Shown: positions 45,416 through 53,610, counted from the first letter of the stretch. The stretch: 61,803 bases of DNA from Bacteroidota bacterium (GCA_013285915.1 JABDGS010000009.1:1-61803), one strand, 5' to 3'. Translations and numbers: made by a program. The notes: a model not told the origin generated them from the sequence alone.

Positions 45416-46822
45416 ATGGCATACGATGTAATTGTTTTAGGCAGCGGCCCCGGTGGGTACCCTGCGGCGATCCGTGCTTCGCAGTTGGGCTTTAAAGTAG
45501 CAATTATTGAAAAAGAAAGCCTCGGCGGTATATGCCTTAACTGGGGCTGTATACCTACCAAAGCCCTTTTAAAAAGTGCCCAGGTAAACGAGTACCTGAA
45601 ACATGGTGCTGACTATGGCATTACCGCTACCGGCCAGCCGGATTTTGGCGCAGTAATAAAACGAAGCCGCGGCGTGGCAGACAAAATGAGCAAGGGCGTT
45701 AACTTTTTAATGCGTAAGAATAAGATTGATGTTATAATGGGCTATGGCACTTTAAAAGCCAAGGGCCAAATTGAAGTTACCGCAGCAGATGGCAAAAAAC
45801 AAACCGTTGAAGGTAAATACATTATAATAGCAACCGGTGGCCGCAGCCGCGAATTGCCCAACCTTAAACAGGATGGCAAAAAGGTTATTGGCTACCGCGA
45901 AGCAATGGTGCTGCCAACACAGCCAAAGAGCATGATAATTGTGGGCAGCGGTGCTATAGGCGTTGAGTTTGGTTATTTTTATAATAGCCTGGGCACTAAA
46001 GTAACCATAGTTGAATTTCTGCCGCGCGTGGTACCTGTGGAAGATGAAGAGGTATCGAAAGAGCTGGAAAAACAATTTAAGAAACAGGGTATTGATATAA
46101 TGACCAACGCATCGGTAGAAAGTGTTGATACCAGCGGCGCGGGTGTGAAAGCACTGGTTAAAAAGCAGGACGGCAGTACCGTTACCCTTGAAGCTGACAT
46201 AGTATTAAGTGCAGTGGGTGTTGTAGCCAATATTGAAAATATAGGTTTGGAAACTGTTGGTGTAAAAACCGACAGGGGCAGGATTACCGTTGATAAATAT
46301 CTGCAAACCAATGTACCGGGCATATACGCCATAGGCGATTGTACCCCTAACCAGGCTTTAGCGCATAAAGCCAGTAAAGAAGGCATTAGCGCCGCCGAAG
46401 CAATAGGCTATCTTGAAAAGAAATATGCACACCAGCCTGAAGCGATAGACTATGCTAACGTACCAGGCTGTACTTATTGCAACCCTGAGATCGCAAGTGT
46501 GGGCTATTCAGAAAAGGCAGCCAAGGATGCAGGGCTTGATATTAAGGTGGGTAAATTTCCTTTTATGGCAAGCGGTAAGGCAAGTGCAGCAGGCACAACC
46601 GAAGGCTTTGTTAAGGTTATATACGATGCCAAATACGGGGAGTTATTAGGCGTACACATGATTGGCCATAACGTGACTGAAATGATTGCAGAGGCTGTGG
46701 TGGCACGCAAGCTTGAAACAACCGGCCACGAGATACTAAACGCCATACACCCGCACCCAACCATGAGCGAGGCCTTTAAAGAGGCGACAGCGGTAGCGTA
46801 TGGGGAAGCAACAGATATTTAG
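45416..46822 (+). CDS. lpdA: dihydrolipoyl dehydrogenase (E3)
   Basis: A 468-residue FAD flavoprotein that reoxidises dihydrolipoamide for 2-oxoacid dehydrogenases and the glycine cleavage system. The FAD motif GSGPGGYPAA is at the N-terminus. The redox disulfide is Cys40/Cys45 in GGICLNWGCIPTK, the NAD-binding GSGAIGVEFG is near residue 180, and the C-terminal HPHPTMSEAF gives the catalytic His and Glu. Genes for E1 and E2 are not adjacent, so it may be shared between complexes. A strong terminator follows. Confidence 0.96.
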   Translation: MAYDVIVLGSGPGGYPAAIRASQLGFKVAIIEKESLGGICLNWGCIPTKALLKSAQVNEYLKHGADYGITATGQPDFGAVIKRSRGVADKMSKGVNFLMRKNKIDVIMGYGTLKAKGQIEVTAADGKKQTVEGKYIIIATGGRSRELPNLKQDGKKVIGYREAMVLPTQPKSMIIVGSGAIGVEFGYFYNSLGTKVTIVEFLPRVVPVEDEEVSKELEKQFKKQGIDIMTNASVESVDTSGAGVKALVKKQDGSTVTLEADIVLSAVGVVANIENIGLETVGVKTDRGRITVDKYLQTNVPGIYAIGDCTPNQALAHKASKEGISAAEAIGYLEKKYAHQPEAIDYANVPGCTYCNPEIASVGYSEKAAKDAGLDIKVGKFPFMASGKASAAGTTEGFVKVIYDAKYGELLGVHMIGHNVTEMIAEAVVARKLETTGHEILNAIHPHPTMSEAFKEATAVAYGEATDI

Positions 46823-46897
46823 ATTGCAGATTGTAGATTTGATTGGAGCGAGGCAGTCGTGATGTTGGTGAGAAAGCTAAATGTTTTCAGATACAGG

Positions 46898-46926
46898 TCC
46901 GGAAGTTAAAAGCTTCCGGATTTTTT
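46898..46926 (+). terminator. terminator of lpdA
   Basis: TCCGGAAG (46898-46905) pairs perfectly with CTTCCGGA (46913-46920) around a 7-base loop, followed by TTTTTT. It also lies just past the 3' end of the convergent TonB-C gene. Confidence 0.9.
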
Positions 46927-46934
46927 GTTATTGA

Positions 46935-47372
46935 TTAATCAGTCAACTTAAAAATTATTTTCCATCTTTCTTTAATGGCAATCGGCCTGCCATTAACCTT
47001 GCCAGGTTTCCACATTGGCATTTCGTTTGGCATCTTTAAACAAACAGTATCTAAATCTTTTCTCACACCTTTGTAAACACATCTATTTATTACCCTTCCT
47101 CTTTTGTCAATAATAAAGCTTAGAGTAACAGTTCCTTGTATGTTATTATTTATAGCTGTTTCGGGATATTTAATTTTGCTTTTGGCAAATTCAATTAGTT
47201 GTTCTACTCCCCCTGGAAACACAGGCATTATTCCCACCATATCAAATTCATAATCCATTGAAGTATCTAAGGGCGATGCTTCAATTTCAATACCACCTGC
47301 ATTTATTTTTTTGGTTTGGGCTTGTAAAGCTGTAACTATAAATAGTAGTAATACAGCTAGTAGTGTCCGCAT
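46935..47372 (-). CDS. exported TonB C-terminal domain protein
   Basis: A 145-residue protein from the ATG at 47372, chosen because it starts a signal peptide (MRTLLAVLLLFIVTALQAQ). Residues about 65-145 match a TonB C-terminal domain (PGGVEQLIEFAKSKIKYPE...GTVTLSFIIDKRGRV...MPMWKPGKVNGRPI). No membrane anchor or Pro-rich linker is present, so it cannot be a full TonB. Such short proteins are common in Bacteroidota, with unclear roles. It lies downstream of the RNA-binding protein gene on the same strand. Confidence 0.85.
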   Translation of the reverse strand: MRTLLAVLLLFIVTALQAQTKKINAGGIEIEASPLDTSMDYEFDMVGIMPVFPGGVEQLIEFAKSKIKYPETAINNNIQGTVTLSFIIDKRGRVINRCVYKGVRKDLDTVCLKMPNEMPMWKPGKVNGRPIAIKERWKIIFKLTD

Positions 47373-47498
47373 GCTTATAAAGGTTTCAATTAAGATGATT
47401 GAAGTAATTGATTCCATAAAAACTGTGCATCACTATCAACCCCAACAAAAAAGTCCCGCTTGGCAGCGAGACTTATAGCATTTGGTTTTGATCCGGGA

Positions 47499-47933
47499 TT
47501 AATAACGATTGTATCCACCGCCACCGCCGCCTTCGCCACGGTTACGGTTATAGCCGCCACCACCGCCGCTTCCGCCACGGTTATAGCCACCACCACCGCC
47601 GCTTCCACCACGGTTGAAGCCGCCACCGCCACCGCCGCCGCCAAAGCTCTTCTTCTTGTAGCCGCCGCCTCCGCCACCTTCGCCTTCCTGGCGGGGTGCA
47701 GATTCGTTCACAACGATCTTACGACCGGTGATCTCGGTTTCATGAAGCTGGCTGATAGCAGTGCGTGCTGCAGTATCATCACTCATTTCAACAAAACCAA
47801 AGCCCTTGCTGCGGTTGTTGTTAAACTTGTCGGTAATGATCTTTGCAGAAACTACTTCTCCGAATGGTGAAAAAAGGTTGTACAGGTCATCACTGGTCAT
47901 ACTCCAGTTAAGATTCCCAACGTAAATGTTCAT
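47499..47933 (-). CDS. RRM-type RNA-binding protein with Gly-rich tail
   Basis: A 144-residue protein. Residues 1-80 are one RNA recognition motif with RNP2 (IYVGNL) and RNP1 (SKGFGFVEM). Residues about 85-144 are a low-complexity tail of GGGGGYNRGGS-type repeats with Arg and Tyr, like cold-inducible glycine-rich RNA-binding proteins of plants and cyanobacteria. It probably acts as an RNA chaperone. The tail is encoded by near-identical DNA repeats, so its length could vary between strains. A TAGCTTTG box lies 30 bp upstream. Confidence 0.93.
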   Translation of the reverse strand: MNIYVGNLNWSMTSDDLYNLFSPFGEVVSAKIITDKFNNNRSKGFGFVEMSDDTAARTAISQLHETEITGRKIVVNESAPRQEGEGGGGGGYKKKSFGGGGGGGGFNRGGSGGGGGYNRGGSGGGGGYNRNRGEGGGGGGYNRY

Positions 47934-47962
47934 GTTCGTTTTAAATTATGTGAGGTAAAACC

Positions 47963-47970
47963 CAAAGCTA
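47963..47970 (-). promoter_or_regulatory. -7 box (TAGCTTTG) of the RRM gene
   Basis: Plus-strand CAAAGCTA is TAGCTTTG on the minus strand, an exact TAnnTTTG match 30 bp before the start codon. A TTTG (complement of 47986-47989) lies 15 bp upstream, a little close for a -33 element. Confidence 0.55.
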
Positions 47971-48218
47971 ACAGTAACCAAAACCCAAAAACATTTACGT
48001 GGAAACGTTCAGGAAAAATGGAAGAACTGCTCAATGGACTTAACGAAGATATAATTATTTATTTATTCAAACATTAAATTTTCAGCGGTTTTTTTAGCCC
48101 CGTTTTTGGCCTTTTACAGGCCGCAAACAGCCTGTTTCAGGGCGTTTAGCGTTTATAATTTTTTTGCAAACAGAGCTGCAGTAAAATACAGAAACCGTTT
48201 TTTGTGCTTTGTAATCCC

Positions 48219-48226
48219 TACTTTTG
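48219..48226 (+). promoter_or_regulatory. -7 box (TACTTTTG) of efp
   Basis: Exact TAnnTTTG, 20 bp before the efp ATG. A TTG occurs at 48202-48204 with a 14-bp gap, shorter than usual. The 313-bp spacer 47934-48246 otherwise holds only the divergent promoters. Confidence 0.55.
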
Positions 48227-48246
48227 CGGCTCTAAAAAATTTCTTT

Positions 48247-48813
48247 ATGGCAAATACCGCTGATATTAGCCGCGGCATGATTTTAAAGCTTGATGGCAGC
48301 CTTTACTCAGTTGTTGAGTTTGGCGAAAACAAAACCGCAAGGGCCGCCGCAAAAGTATGGGCCAAACTAAAAGGTGTTGATAATGCCCGCACCATTGAAA
48401 AAACATGGAACAGTGGTGAAACTGTTTACCCTGTACGTGTTGAAAAAAAGGCCTACCAGTACCTTTATAAAGATGAAAGTGGCTACAATTTTATGGACAA
48501 TGAAACCTTTGAACAGATCGCATTGGCCGAAACAATGATTGATGCACCACAGTTTTTAAAAGATGGCGGCGAAGTATTTGTTTATATAAATACCGAAACC
48601 GATCAACCAATAGGCGCCGAATTACCCGAGAAAATTACCCTGCACATTACCTATTGCGAGCCGGGTGTTAGGGGCGATACCGCTACCCGTGCTTTAAAAC
48701 AGGCTACTGTTGAAACCGGTGCTACCGTTAACGTACCCCTGTTTGTAAATGAAGGGGAGCTTATACGCATAAACACCAAAAGTGGTGATTACGTTGAGCG
48801 TGTAAAGGAATAA
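48247..48813 (+). CDS. efp: elongation factor P with Arg32 loop
   Basis: A 188-residue translation factor that relieves ribosome stalling at polyproline. All three beta-barrel domains are present, with the signature C-terminus GDTATRALKQATVETGATVNVPLF and SGDYVERVK. The ATG at 48247 starts MANTADISRGM; the longer frame upstream is spurious. The loop that contacts the peptidyl tRNA reads ENKTARAAAKV instead of the common KPGKGGAFV, so position 32 is Arg, not the lysine that EpmA or similar enzymes modify. Some proteobacterial EF-Ps also carry Arg32 and are rhamnosylated by EarP; whether that holds here is unknown. Confidence 0.95.
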   Translation: MANTADISRGMILKLDGSLYSVVEFGENKTARAAAKVWAKLKGVDNARTIEKTWNSGETVYPVRVEKKAYQYLYKDESGYNFMDNETFEQIALAETMIDAPQFLKDGGEVFVYINTETDQPIGAELPEKITLHITYCEPGVRGDTATRALKQATVETGATVNVPLFVNEGELIRINTKSGDYVERVKE

Positions 48814-48841
48814 TACAGCATTCACAATCAATATACTTTAC

Positions 48842-48864
48842 GGCCGCCTTTGGCGGCCTTTTTT
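48842..48864 (+). terminator. terminator of efp
   Basis: GGCCGCC (48842-48848) pairs perfectly with GGCGGCC (48852-48858) around a 3-base loop and is followed by a run of six T. Confidence 0.92.
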
Positions 48865-49189
48865 ATGCGGGTGAACAATAAACCACCGTAGTTGTATTAT
48901 TCATACGCTGGTTTTTGTTATTACCTAAATTCTTTTATTTGCAGCTATGGTAACCGGCAGTACAAGGGTGCGACGCAACACCGATGCCATAAAAACAAAT
49001 GCCGGGCTACTGCAAACTAATTTTTTATTTACCATTGGTATTCTCTACTTTTAATATATCAAATAACGCCGCACAGCCATTTTTCAAAAAAAGCCAAAAA
49101 ATGCTGGTTTTTGTAAAAAAATGGCTACTTTGCCCCCCTTTTCCGGTAAAAAACAGCTAAAAATCAGTAAAAACTCCAAAACTTGAATT
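48865..49189. other. gene-free spacer upstream of accB
   Basis: A 325-bp A/T-rich spacer. TACTTTGCC at about 49125-49133 resembles the -7 box and sits about 56 bp before accB. A possible 35-codon frame from 48945 has no supporting features. No riboswitch or hairpin was seen besides the efp terminator. Confidence 0.4.
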
Positions 49190-49660
49190 ATGGACTTTAA
49201 ACAGATACAAGAGTTAATAAAGATCATTAACAAAAGCAATATCGGGGAGTTAAGCATTGAAGAAACCGATTTTAAAATTACCATCAAGCAGAAAGAAGAA
49301 CATGTGCAAACTATAGTTGCCGCCCCTTCTGCACCCGTATATGCGCCTGCCCCTGTTGCTGCTGCACCGGCACTTGGTTCTGTTGCTGCTGCGCCGGCCG
49401 CTGCACCGCCTAAAGCTGACAATCTTGTAACCATAAAAAGCCCTATGATCGGTACTTTTTACCGCCGCTCATCGCCCGACAAACCAAATTTTGTAGACGT
49501 TGGTGACGAAATTGCACCTGGTAAAGTGGTTTGTATTATTGAAGCCATGAAGCTGTTTAACGAAATTGAAGCCGAAATAAGCGGCAAGGTGGTTAAAATA
49601 CTTGTTGACGATGCAAGCCCTGTTGAATTTGACCAGCCGCTGTTTTTAGTTGAGCCATAA
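49190..49660 (+). CDS. accB: biotin carboxyl carrier protein of acetyl-CoA carboxylase
   Basis: A 156-residue protein that carries the biotin arm of acetyl-CoA carboxylase in fatty-acid synthesis. The N-terminal helical part is followed by an Ala/Pro linker (about 42-75) and a biotinyl domain with EAMKLFNEIEAE; the biotinylated Lys is residue 121. The motif reads EAMKL instead of the more common EAMKM, a tolerated change. It is followed 104 bp later by accC; the gap contains an inverted repeat. Confidence 0.95.
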   Translation: MDFKQIQELIKIINKSNIGELSIEETDFKITIKQKEEHVQTIVAAPSAPVYAPAPVAAAPALGSVAAAPAAAPPKADNLVTIKSPMIGTFYRRSSPDKPNFVDVGDEIAPGKVVCIIEAMKLFNEIEAEISGKVVKILVDDASPVEFDQPLFLVEP

Positions 49661-49663
49661 GCA

Positions 49664-49733
49664 AAGTTCATGGCTGATGGTTCATAGTTCATGGCAAAAC
49701 CGGCCAACGGCTATGAACCATCAACCATGAACT
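49664..49733. repeat. 23-bp inverted repeat between accB and accC
   Basis: Positions 49665-49687 and 49711-49733 are reverse complements with one mismatch, made of GTTCATGG / GGTTCATAG words, with a 23-base loop. There is no T tract. The word composition matches non-coding repeats, and the element sits inside an operon between two subunits. Confidence 0.85.
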
Positions 49734-49764
49734 ATGAACTTTTCTCCCACTTCAAAACTAAAAG

Positions 49765-51105
49765 ATGTTTAAAAAAATACTTATAGCCAATCGTGGCGAA
49801 ATTGCTTTACGCGTTATACGTACCTGCCGCGAAATGGGTATTAAAACCGTGGCCGTTTACAGCACTGCCGATAAAGACAGCCTGCACGTGCGTTTTGCAG
49901 ATGAGGCCGTGTGTATCGGCAAACCTGCCAGCGCCGACAGCTATCTTAACATTCCGCATATAATGGCCGCCGCCGAAATAACCAATGCCGATGCTGTGCA
50001 CCCCGGTTATGGTTTTTTGGCCGAAAATGCCAGGTTCAGCCAAATTTGTGCCGGCCATGGTATTAAGTTTATAGGGCCCAATGCTGACATGATAAACAGC
50101 ATGGGCGACAAGATAACCGCCAAGGAAACCATGATAAAGGCTGGCGTACCCGTGGTACCGGGCAGCGGTGGTTTGCTGGAAAGCGTTGAGCAGGCCAAAC
50201 ACCTTGCTAAAGACGTTGTTGGCTACCCCGTTATACTTAAAGCAACCGCCGGTGGTGGCGGCAAAGGTATGCGCGTGGTATGGCAGGAAAGTGAACTTGA
50301 AAAAGCCTTTAACACTGCCAAAGCAGAGGCCGCAGCCAGCTTTAAAAATGACGGCATCTACATGGAAAAATTTGTAGAAGAGCCCCGCCATATTGAGATA
50401 CAAATTGCCGGCGACCAGTACGGTACCATCAGCCACCTTAGTGAGCGCGACTGCAGTATACAGCGCCGCCACCAAAAGCTGGTAGAAGAAAGCCCATCTC
50501 CTTTTATGACGCCCGAACTTCGTGAGAAAATGGGTGCAGCCGCTATTAAAGCCGCCAGCGCCATCAACTACGAAAGCGTGGGTACCATTGAGTTTTTGGT
50601 GGATAAGCACCGCAACTTTTATTTTATGGAGATGAACACCCGTATACAGGTTGAACACTGTGTAACCGAAGAGGTGATCAATTTCGATCTTATCAAAGAG
50701 CAAATTAAAATAGCGATGGGTGAGCGCATAAGCGGCCAAAACTATATGCCGCAAAACCATGCTATTGAATGCCGTATAAATGCTGAAGACCCGTATAACG
50801 ATTTTCGCCCCAGCCCCGGCCGTATTACCAGCCTTAACACGCCCGGCGGCCATGGTGTGCGCGTTGACAGCCATGTGTACGCCGGCTACGTTATACCACC
50901 TTATTACGACAGCATGATCGGCAAGCTCATCACCGTTGCACGCACCCGAGAGGAAGCCATTGATACCATGTACCGCGCCCTTAGCGAATATGTTATTGAA
51001 GGTGTTAAAACCACCATTCCCTTTCACCTGCAACTGATGAAGAACGAGGACTTTAGAAAAGGCAACTTTACCACCAAGTTCCTCGAAGGCTTTAAGATGC
51101 AATGA
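49765..51105 (+). CDS. accC: biotin carboxylase of acetyl-CoA carboxylase
   Basis: A 446-residue ATP-grasp enzyme that carboxylates the biotin on AccB. It starts [22 protein letters not shown]. The ATP-binding glycine loop [12 protein letters not shown] is near residue 163, [15 protein letters not shown] follows, and [14 protein letters not shown] supplies the Glu and Arg catalytic region. Length and motifs are complete. Transferase subunits accA/accD are not in this window. The CTG-rich reverse strand carries a long accidental frame that is not a gene. Confidence 0.96.
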   Translation: MFKKILIANRGEIALRVIRTCREMGIKTVAVYSTADKDSLHVRFADEAVCIGKPASADSYLNIPHIMAAAEITNADAVHPGYGFLAENARFSQICAGHGIKFIGPNADMINSMGDKITAKETMIKAGVPVVPGSGGLLESVEQAKHLAKDVVGYPVILKATAGGGGKGMRVVWQESELEKAFNTAKAEAAASFKNDGIYMEKFVEEPRHIEIQIAGDQYGTISHLSERDCSIQRRHQKLVEESPSPFMTPELREKMGAAAIKAASAINYESVGTIEFLVDKHRNFYFMEMNTRIQVEHCVTEEVINFDLIKEQIKIAMGERISGQNYMPQNHAIECRINAEDPYNDFRPSPGRITSLNTPGGHGVRVDSHVYAGYVIPPYYDSMIGKLITVARTREEAIDTMYRALSEYVIEGVKTTIPFHLQLMKNEDFRKGNFTTKFLEGFKMQ

Positions 51106-52299
51106 TGAGAGCCTGTCCTGATGCATATCAGGATGAAACGTCAATCGTCAATCGGGAAGCCTGAAAGGTTATTATAACTGCGTGCCAATCATTAATTGTT
51201 AGCCTCCGAAAATTTCAGGGTTCAGTTTTTTGTTACTTTTTTGTGTCTCCGAAGTAGCCCATTGGGCAAAACAAAAAAGTAAATAACAATTATGCATACC
51301 TAAGGAGGAAAGGGAGGAAACCAAAAACACACAACACATTCATTTTTAGCAATTTATAACAATTTTACCTTAAAAACACATGCTTTTCCTCCAGAATCTC
51401 GCCAGGCCTGCTCCGCAGCCAGTCCCATTTTTCTTATGCGTCAAGCTAACCATGCAAAATGTGGTCTTCGTACCTGCTCAAATGGTAGACGGCATCCGCA
51501 AAAACGCGTTAAGAAAATTTGGGTTGAAAGCGTTAAAAAATGAAATCCGTCTACTGAAGATTGGCGTTATTTTTAGCCGAAAAGTCGCACTAGTCCTGGC
51601 TTTGCTATAAGATGGAACTATTTCATTTTAGCTTTCAGCGCAAATTTTTAGCGTTTTTGCGGGAGCCTTGACTTTTCTTTGTTACTTTCTTTGTGTTAAG
51701 ACAAAGAAAGTAAAAGCCAAATATTTAAATAAAGCCATAATAAAAAGCGATTGCCACAAAATCCCCACCCCCAATCCCCCGCAGATTTTTTCGCAATAAC
51801 GACAGCCATCACGCATTTATACTAAAAAGTCTCAATAACCCGCATGCTATTGTTATTCAAAACGCGGGATCAAGATTGACGAAAGGGCAAGATTTTAGCC
51901 ATATTGTTGATTTGAACTCGCAGCGGTAAGCCCTGAATAAAACACACGTGGTACACCAGCCAAAAAACCGAAGAGCAACGCATATGCAGTATCACGCAAC
52001 AAAACAAAAAGTAAAATTAAACGCCGTTACACAGGGGGACGCGCTGGCACGGTCGAACGCGTGAGGTTCGGGTCGACCTTGATTTTTCTTTGTTACTTTC
52101 TTTGCATCAAGGCAAAGAAAGTAAAAGCCAAGCATTAGGCTAAAGCCAAAAACAACTTAACCATTTTACCCCTGCCATAAATGGCAGGGCAATTAACCCT
52201 TAAGTAAAAAGCGATTGCCACAAAATACCCACCCAATCCCCTACAGATTTTTCCAATGCCGACAAATACTATTAAGGCCTAAAAGCCTTCTAAAACCCC
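51106..52299. repeat. 1.2-kb gene-free region of dispersed inverted repeats
   Basis: I see no credible gene. It contains the hairpin TCCTGAT-GCAT-ATCAGGA (51116-51133) and three members of an inverted-repeat family with CTTTGTTACTTTCTTTG and CAAAGAAAGTAAAAGCC arms: about 51226-51283 (degenerate, nested in TAATTGTTA/TAACAATTA at 51192/51285), 51676-51716 and 52087-52132. After the last two, the same tail AAAAGCGATTGCCACAAAAT reappears at 51742 and 52208 with C-rich sequence and CAGATTTTT after it. The GC-rich GGTCGAACGCGTGAGGTTCGGGTCGACC (about 52050-52079) adjoins the third copy. Confidence 0.8.
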
Positions 52300-53061
52300 T
52301 CACCTCCACATCACCCTTCGCGGCCTGCCCTTCCACTCATATATATTGTCACTGGGCAGGCACTCCTCACCCGCCCCTGCCCCATTATTGCCGGTAATTT
52401 CTGCATCCATTAACGCGCCCTCCGTTGGCCCAAACACCAGTTCGGCGCCCGCCATTGCGGATGGTCCTCCCCGCACCACGGCTTCAATAACTGGGCTTTC
52501 AATTCGTTCCTCACCCCGTGCTTCGTTTTGCCCTGCACCCGTTGCTTCCACCGCTTTTTTGGCCTGTACCTCGCTGCGTGCCTCGTTACTCACCTCCCCG
52601 CCTGTGGCTGGCGCAACGGCTGCGGGGGTTCCTGCGCGCTCCTCATGTTTTAAATGCCGCCTGGCTGCATGCTGTTCTTCATCATCATCAATTTTAAGCG
52701 TAATGTTCCAGTCCTCTGCATCGCGCGGGCGTTTGCCGTCCATACCATGATTCATTTTCAGGTCAAACAACAGCCCCCGCGTACAGCCCTCGCCATTTAT
52801 CAGCGCATCCAGCTTGCGGCACATAGCCTCATGCTTTATTTGCTTAATAACGGCAGAATAATTTTTATTCTTTTCATATTTCCGCAAATCCTCCTCCGTA
52901 ACGCCCCCAAAAAGGCAAAAACCCTCAAGACTGTAAATAATTTTTTTAGGCGCCTCAACAAGCTTTCCCCTGTACATTTTTGTGGCAATATTCCCATCGC
53001 AATGGTTCCGGTAATCTGCCCACAGCGCGCGTAAACCCGCCGGTTGTAGTTTAAAAGGCAT
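52300..53061 (-). CDS. phage DNA-packaging protein gp3-like, orphan
   Basis: A 253-residue protein from the ATG at 53061 (MPFKLQPAGLRALWADYRNHC). Residues 1-115 resemble the GP3_package family of small terminase subunits (YSLEGFCLFGGVTEEDLRKYE, then EAMCRKLDALINGEGCTRGLLFDLKMNHGM). The rest is a low-complexity Ala/Glu/Gly extension that is GC-rich. Small terminases recognise phage DNA for packaging, but no large terminase or other phage gene is nearby, so it is a relic or a domesticated gene. Its promoter region 53062-53100 is strongly A/T-rich. Confidence 0.65.
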   Translation of the reverse strand: MPFKLQPAGLRALWADYRNHCDGNIATKMYRGKLVEAPKKIIYSLEGFCLFGGVTEEDLRKYEKNKNYSAVIKQIKHEAMCRKLDALINGEGCTRGLLFDLKMNHGMDGKRPRDAEDWNITLKIDDDEEQHAARRHLKHEERAGTPAAVAPATGGEVSNEARSEVQAKKAVEATGAGQNEARGEERIESPVIEAVVRGGPSAMAGAELVFGPTEGALMDAEITGNNGAGAGEECLPSDNIYEWKGRPRRVMWR

Positions 53062-53380
53062 AATAGTATAGTATATATACCTATATATAAAAAGTGCCGT
53101 TTTGTCCGGTGTTTTGCTCAACTATTTTTATCCACAATTGGCTTCAAGGGGCGAAGCTTGCCCGAACAATTTTGTGGGCGGGCTCCGAAATCTAACAGCA
53201 CAGGGTGCAGCCCTGTGTTAGACAGTAAACCGCAAGCACCCTAAGCCCTGTAGGGGCGGAATCCCTTTATTTAAAAGACTAGTAGGTTTTAAAAACCGCC
53301 CTCGTTTGCTTTAAAAAATTAGTACCTAAAATTTGTTTGAGTACACTTGGCGGCGCAACGAATTACAACGGCGAACCCGT
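53062..53380. repeat. spacer with a bulged hairpin
   Basis: TCTAACAGCACAGGG (53191-53205) pairs with CCCTGTGTTAGA (53211-53222), leaving a three-base bulge; it resembles a REP element. GCCCTGTAGGGGCGGAATCCC follows at about 53243-53263. No gene was seen. Confidence 0.55.
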
Positions 53381-53383
53381 GGG

Positions 53384-53442
53384 CAAGGCTTAAAATCCTG
53401 TTCGCCGCAACGCGAGTAACGGTTCAACTCCGTTCCGGGGCA
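53384..53442 (+). tRNA. 3' part of a tRNA-Leu(TAA)-like gene
   Basis: From the anticodon arm on, the sequence folds as a class II tRNA: anticodon loop CTTAAAA (53389-53395, anticodon TAA), a variable arm with stem TCGC/GCGA, T-stem AACGG/CCGTT with loop TTCAACT (53418-53434), then the 3' acceptor strand CCGGGGC and discriminator A. The 5' acceptor strand that should be GCCCCGG is not found within the expected 50 bp, and the 5' anticodon stem has a mismatch. It is therefore a fragment, as left at attachment sites by elements that integrate into tRNA genes. CCA is not encoded. Confidence 0.55.
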
Positions 53443-53452
53443 CTCAAAATCA

Positions 53453-53476
53453 AGCAGTTACGAAAGTAGCTGCTTT
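53453..53476 (+). terminator. terminator following the tRNA-Leu fragment
   Basis: AGCAGTTAC (53453-53461) pairs with GTAGCTGCT (53466-53474) with a GAAA tetraloop and one G-U pair, followed by T's. It fits the end of a tRNA transcript. Confidence 0.8.
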
Positions 53477-53491
53477 TTTATTTTTAAGACG

Positions 53492-53512
53492 GGTACAACA
53501 TAGGTACAACAT
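53492..53512. repeat. tandem 10-bp repeat GGTACAACAT (candidate integrase arm site)
   Basis: GGTACAACAT occurs at 53492-53501 and again at 53503-53512, an 11-bp period, just downstream of the tRNA fragment. Short direct repeats next to an attachment core often bind the N-terminal domain of tyrosine integrases. No integrase gene is present in the window. Confidence 0.5.
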
Positions 53513-53572
53513 TTTGCTTTGTTCCATTACACTTTATAACTTTTGGACAATTGTAATTTAATGCTTAGCTTC

Positions 53573-53610
53573 GTTACTGAGAGTAACATATAATTGTGTC
53601 TAATAGTAAC
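53573..53610. promoter_or_regulatory. candidate operator of the S24 repressor
   Basis: GTTACT-GAG-AGTAAC (53573-53587) is a perfect 6+6 dyad. A half site AGTAAC recurs at 53605-53610, with the flanks AGTAACATATAA and AGTAACATTTAA giving a 23-bp direct repeat. It lies directly before the XRE/S24 start, where an autorepressor would bind. Confidence 0.55.

Noticed and set aside
47499-47690. GC-rich periodic DNA considered as a CRISPR-like array
   Set aside because: The period is short and codon-based and it encodes the Gly-rich tail of the RRM protein; there are no spacers.
47390-47870. Ala-rich frames overlapping the RRM gene
   Set aside because: They are the other reading frames of the GGT-repeat tail and have no independent support.
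48945-49052. possible 35-codon peptide before accB
   Set aside because: It has no ribosome-binding site, and its sequence is not recognisable as a leader peptide.
49807-51144. 445-codon minus-strand frame opposite accC
   Set aside because: It mirrors the biotin carboxylase gene, has low-complexity His/Gly/Phe-rich sequence without domains, and results from the codon bias of accC.
51380-51610. 76-codon frame in the repeat region
   Set aside because: No signal peptide, domain or ribosome-binding site is visible, it lies among inverted repeats, and a random frame of this length is expected.
53339-53445. full-length tRNA starting at GAGTACA
   Set aside because: The acceptor ends pair at only five of seven positions, and the D region would be about 18 bases too long; only the 3' part folds properly.
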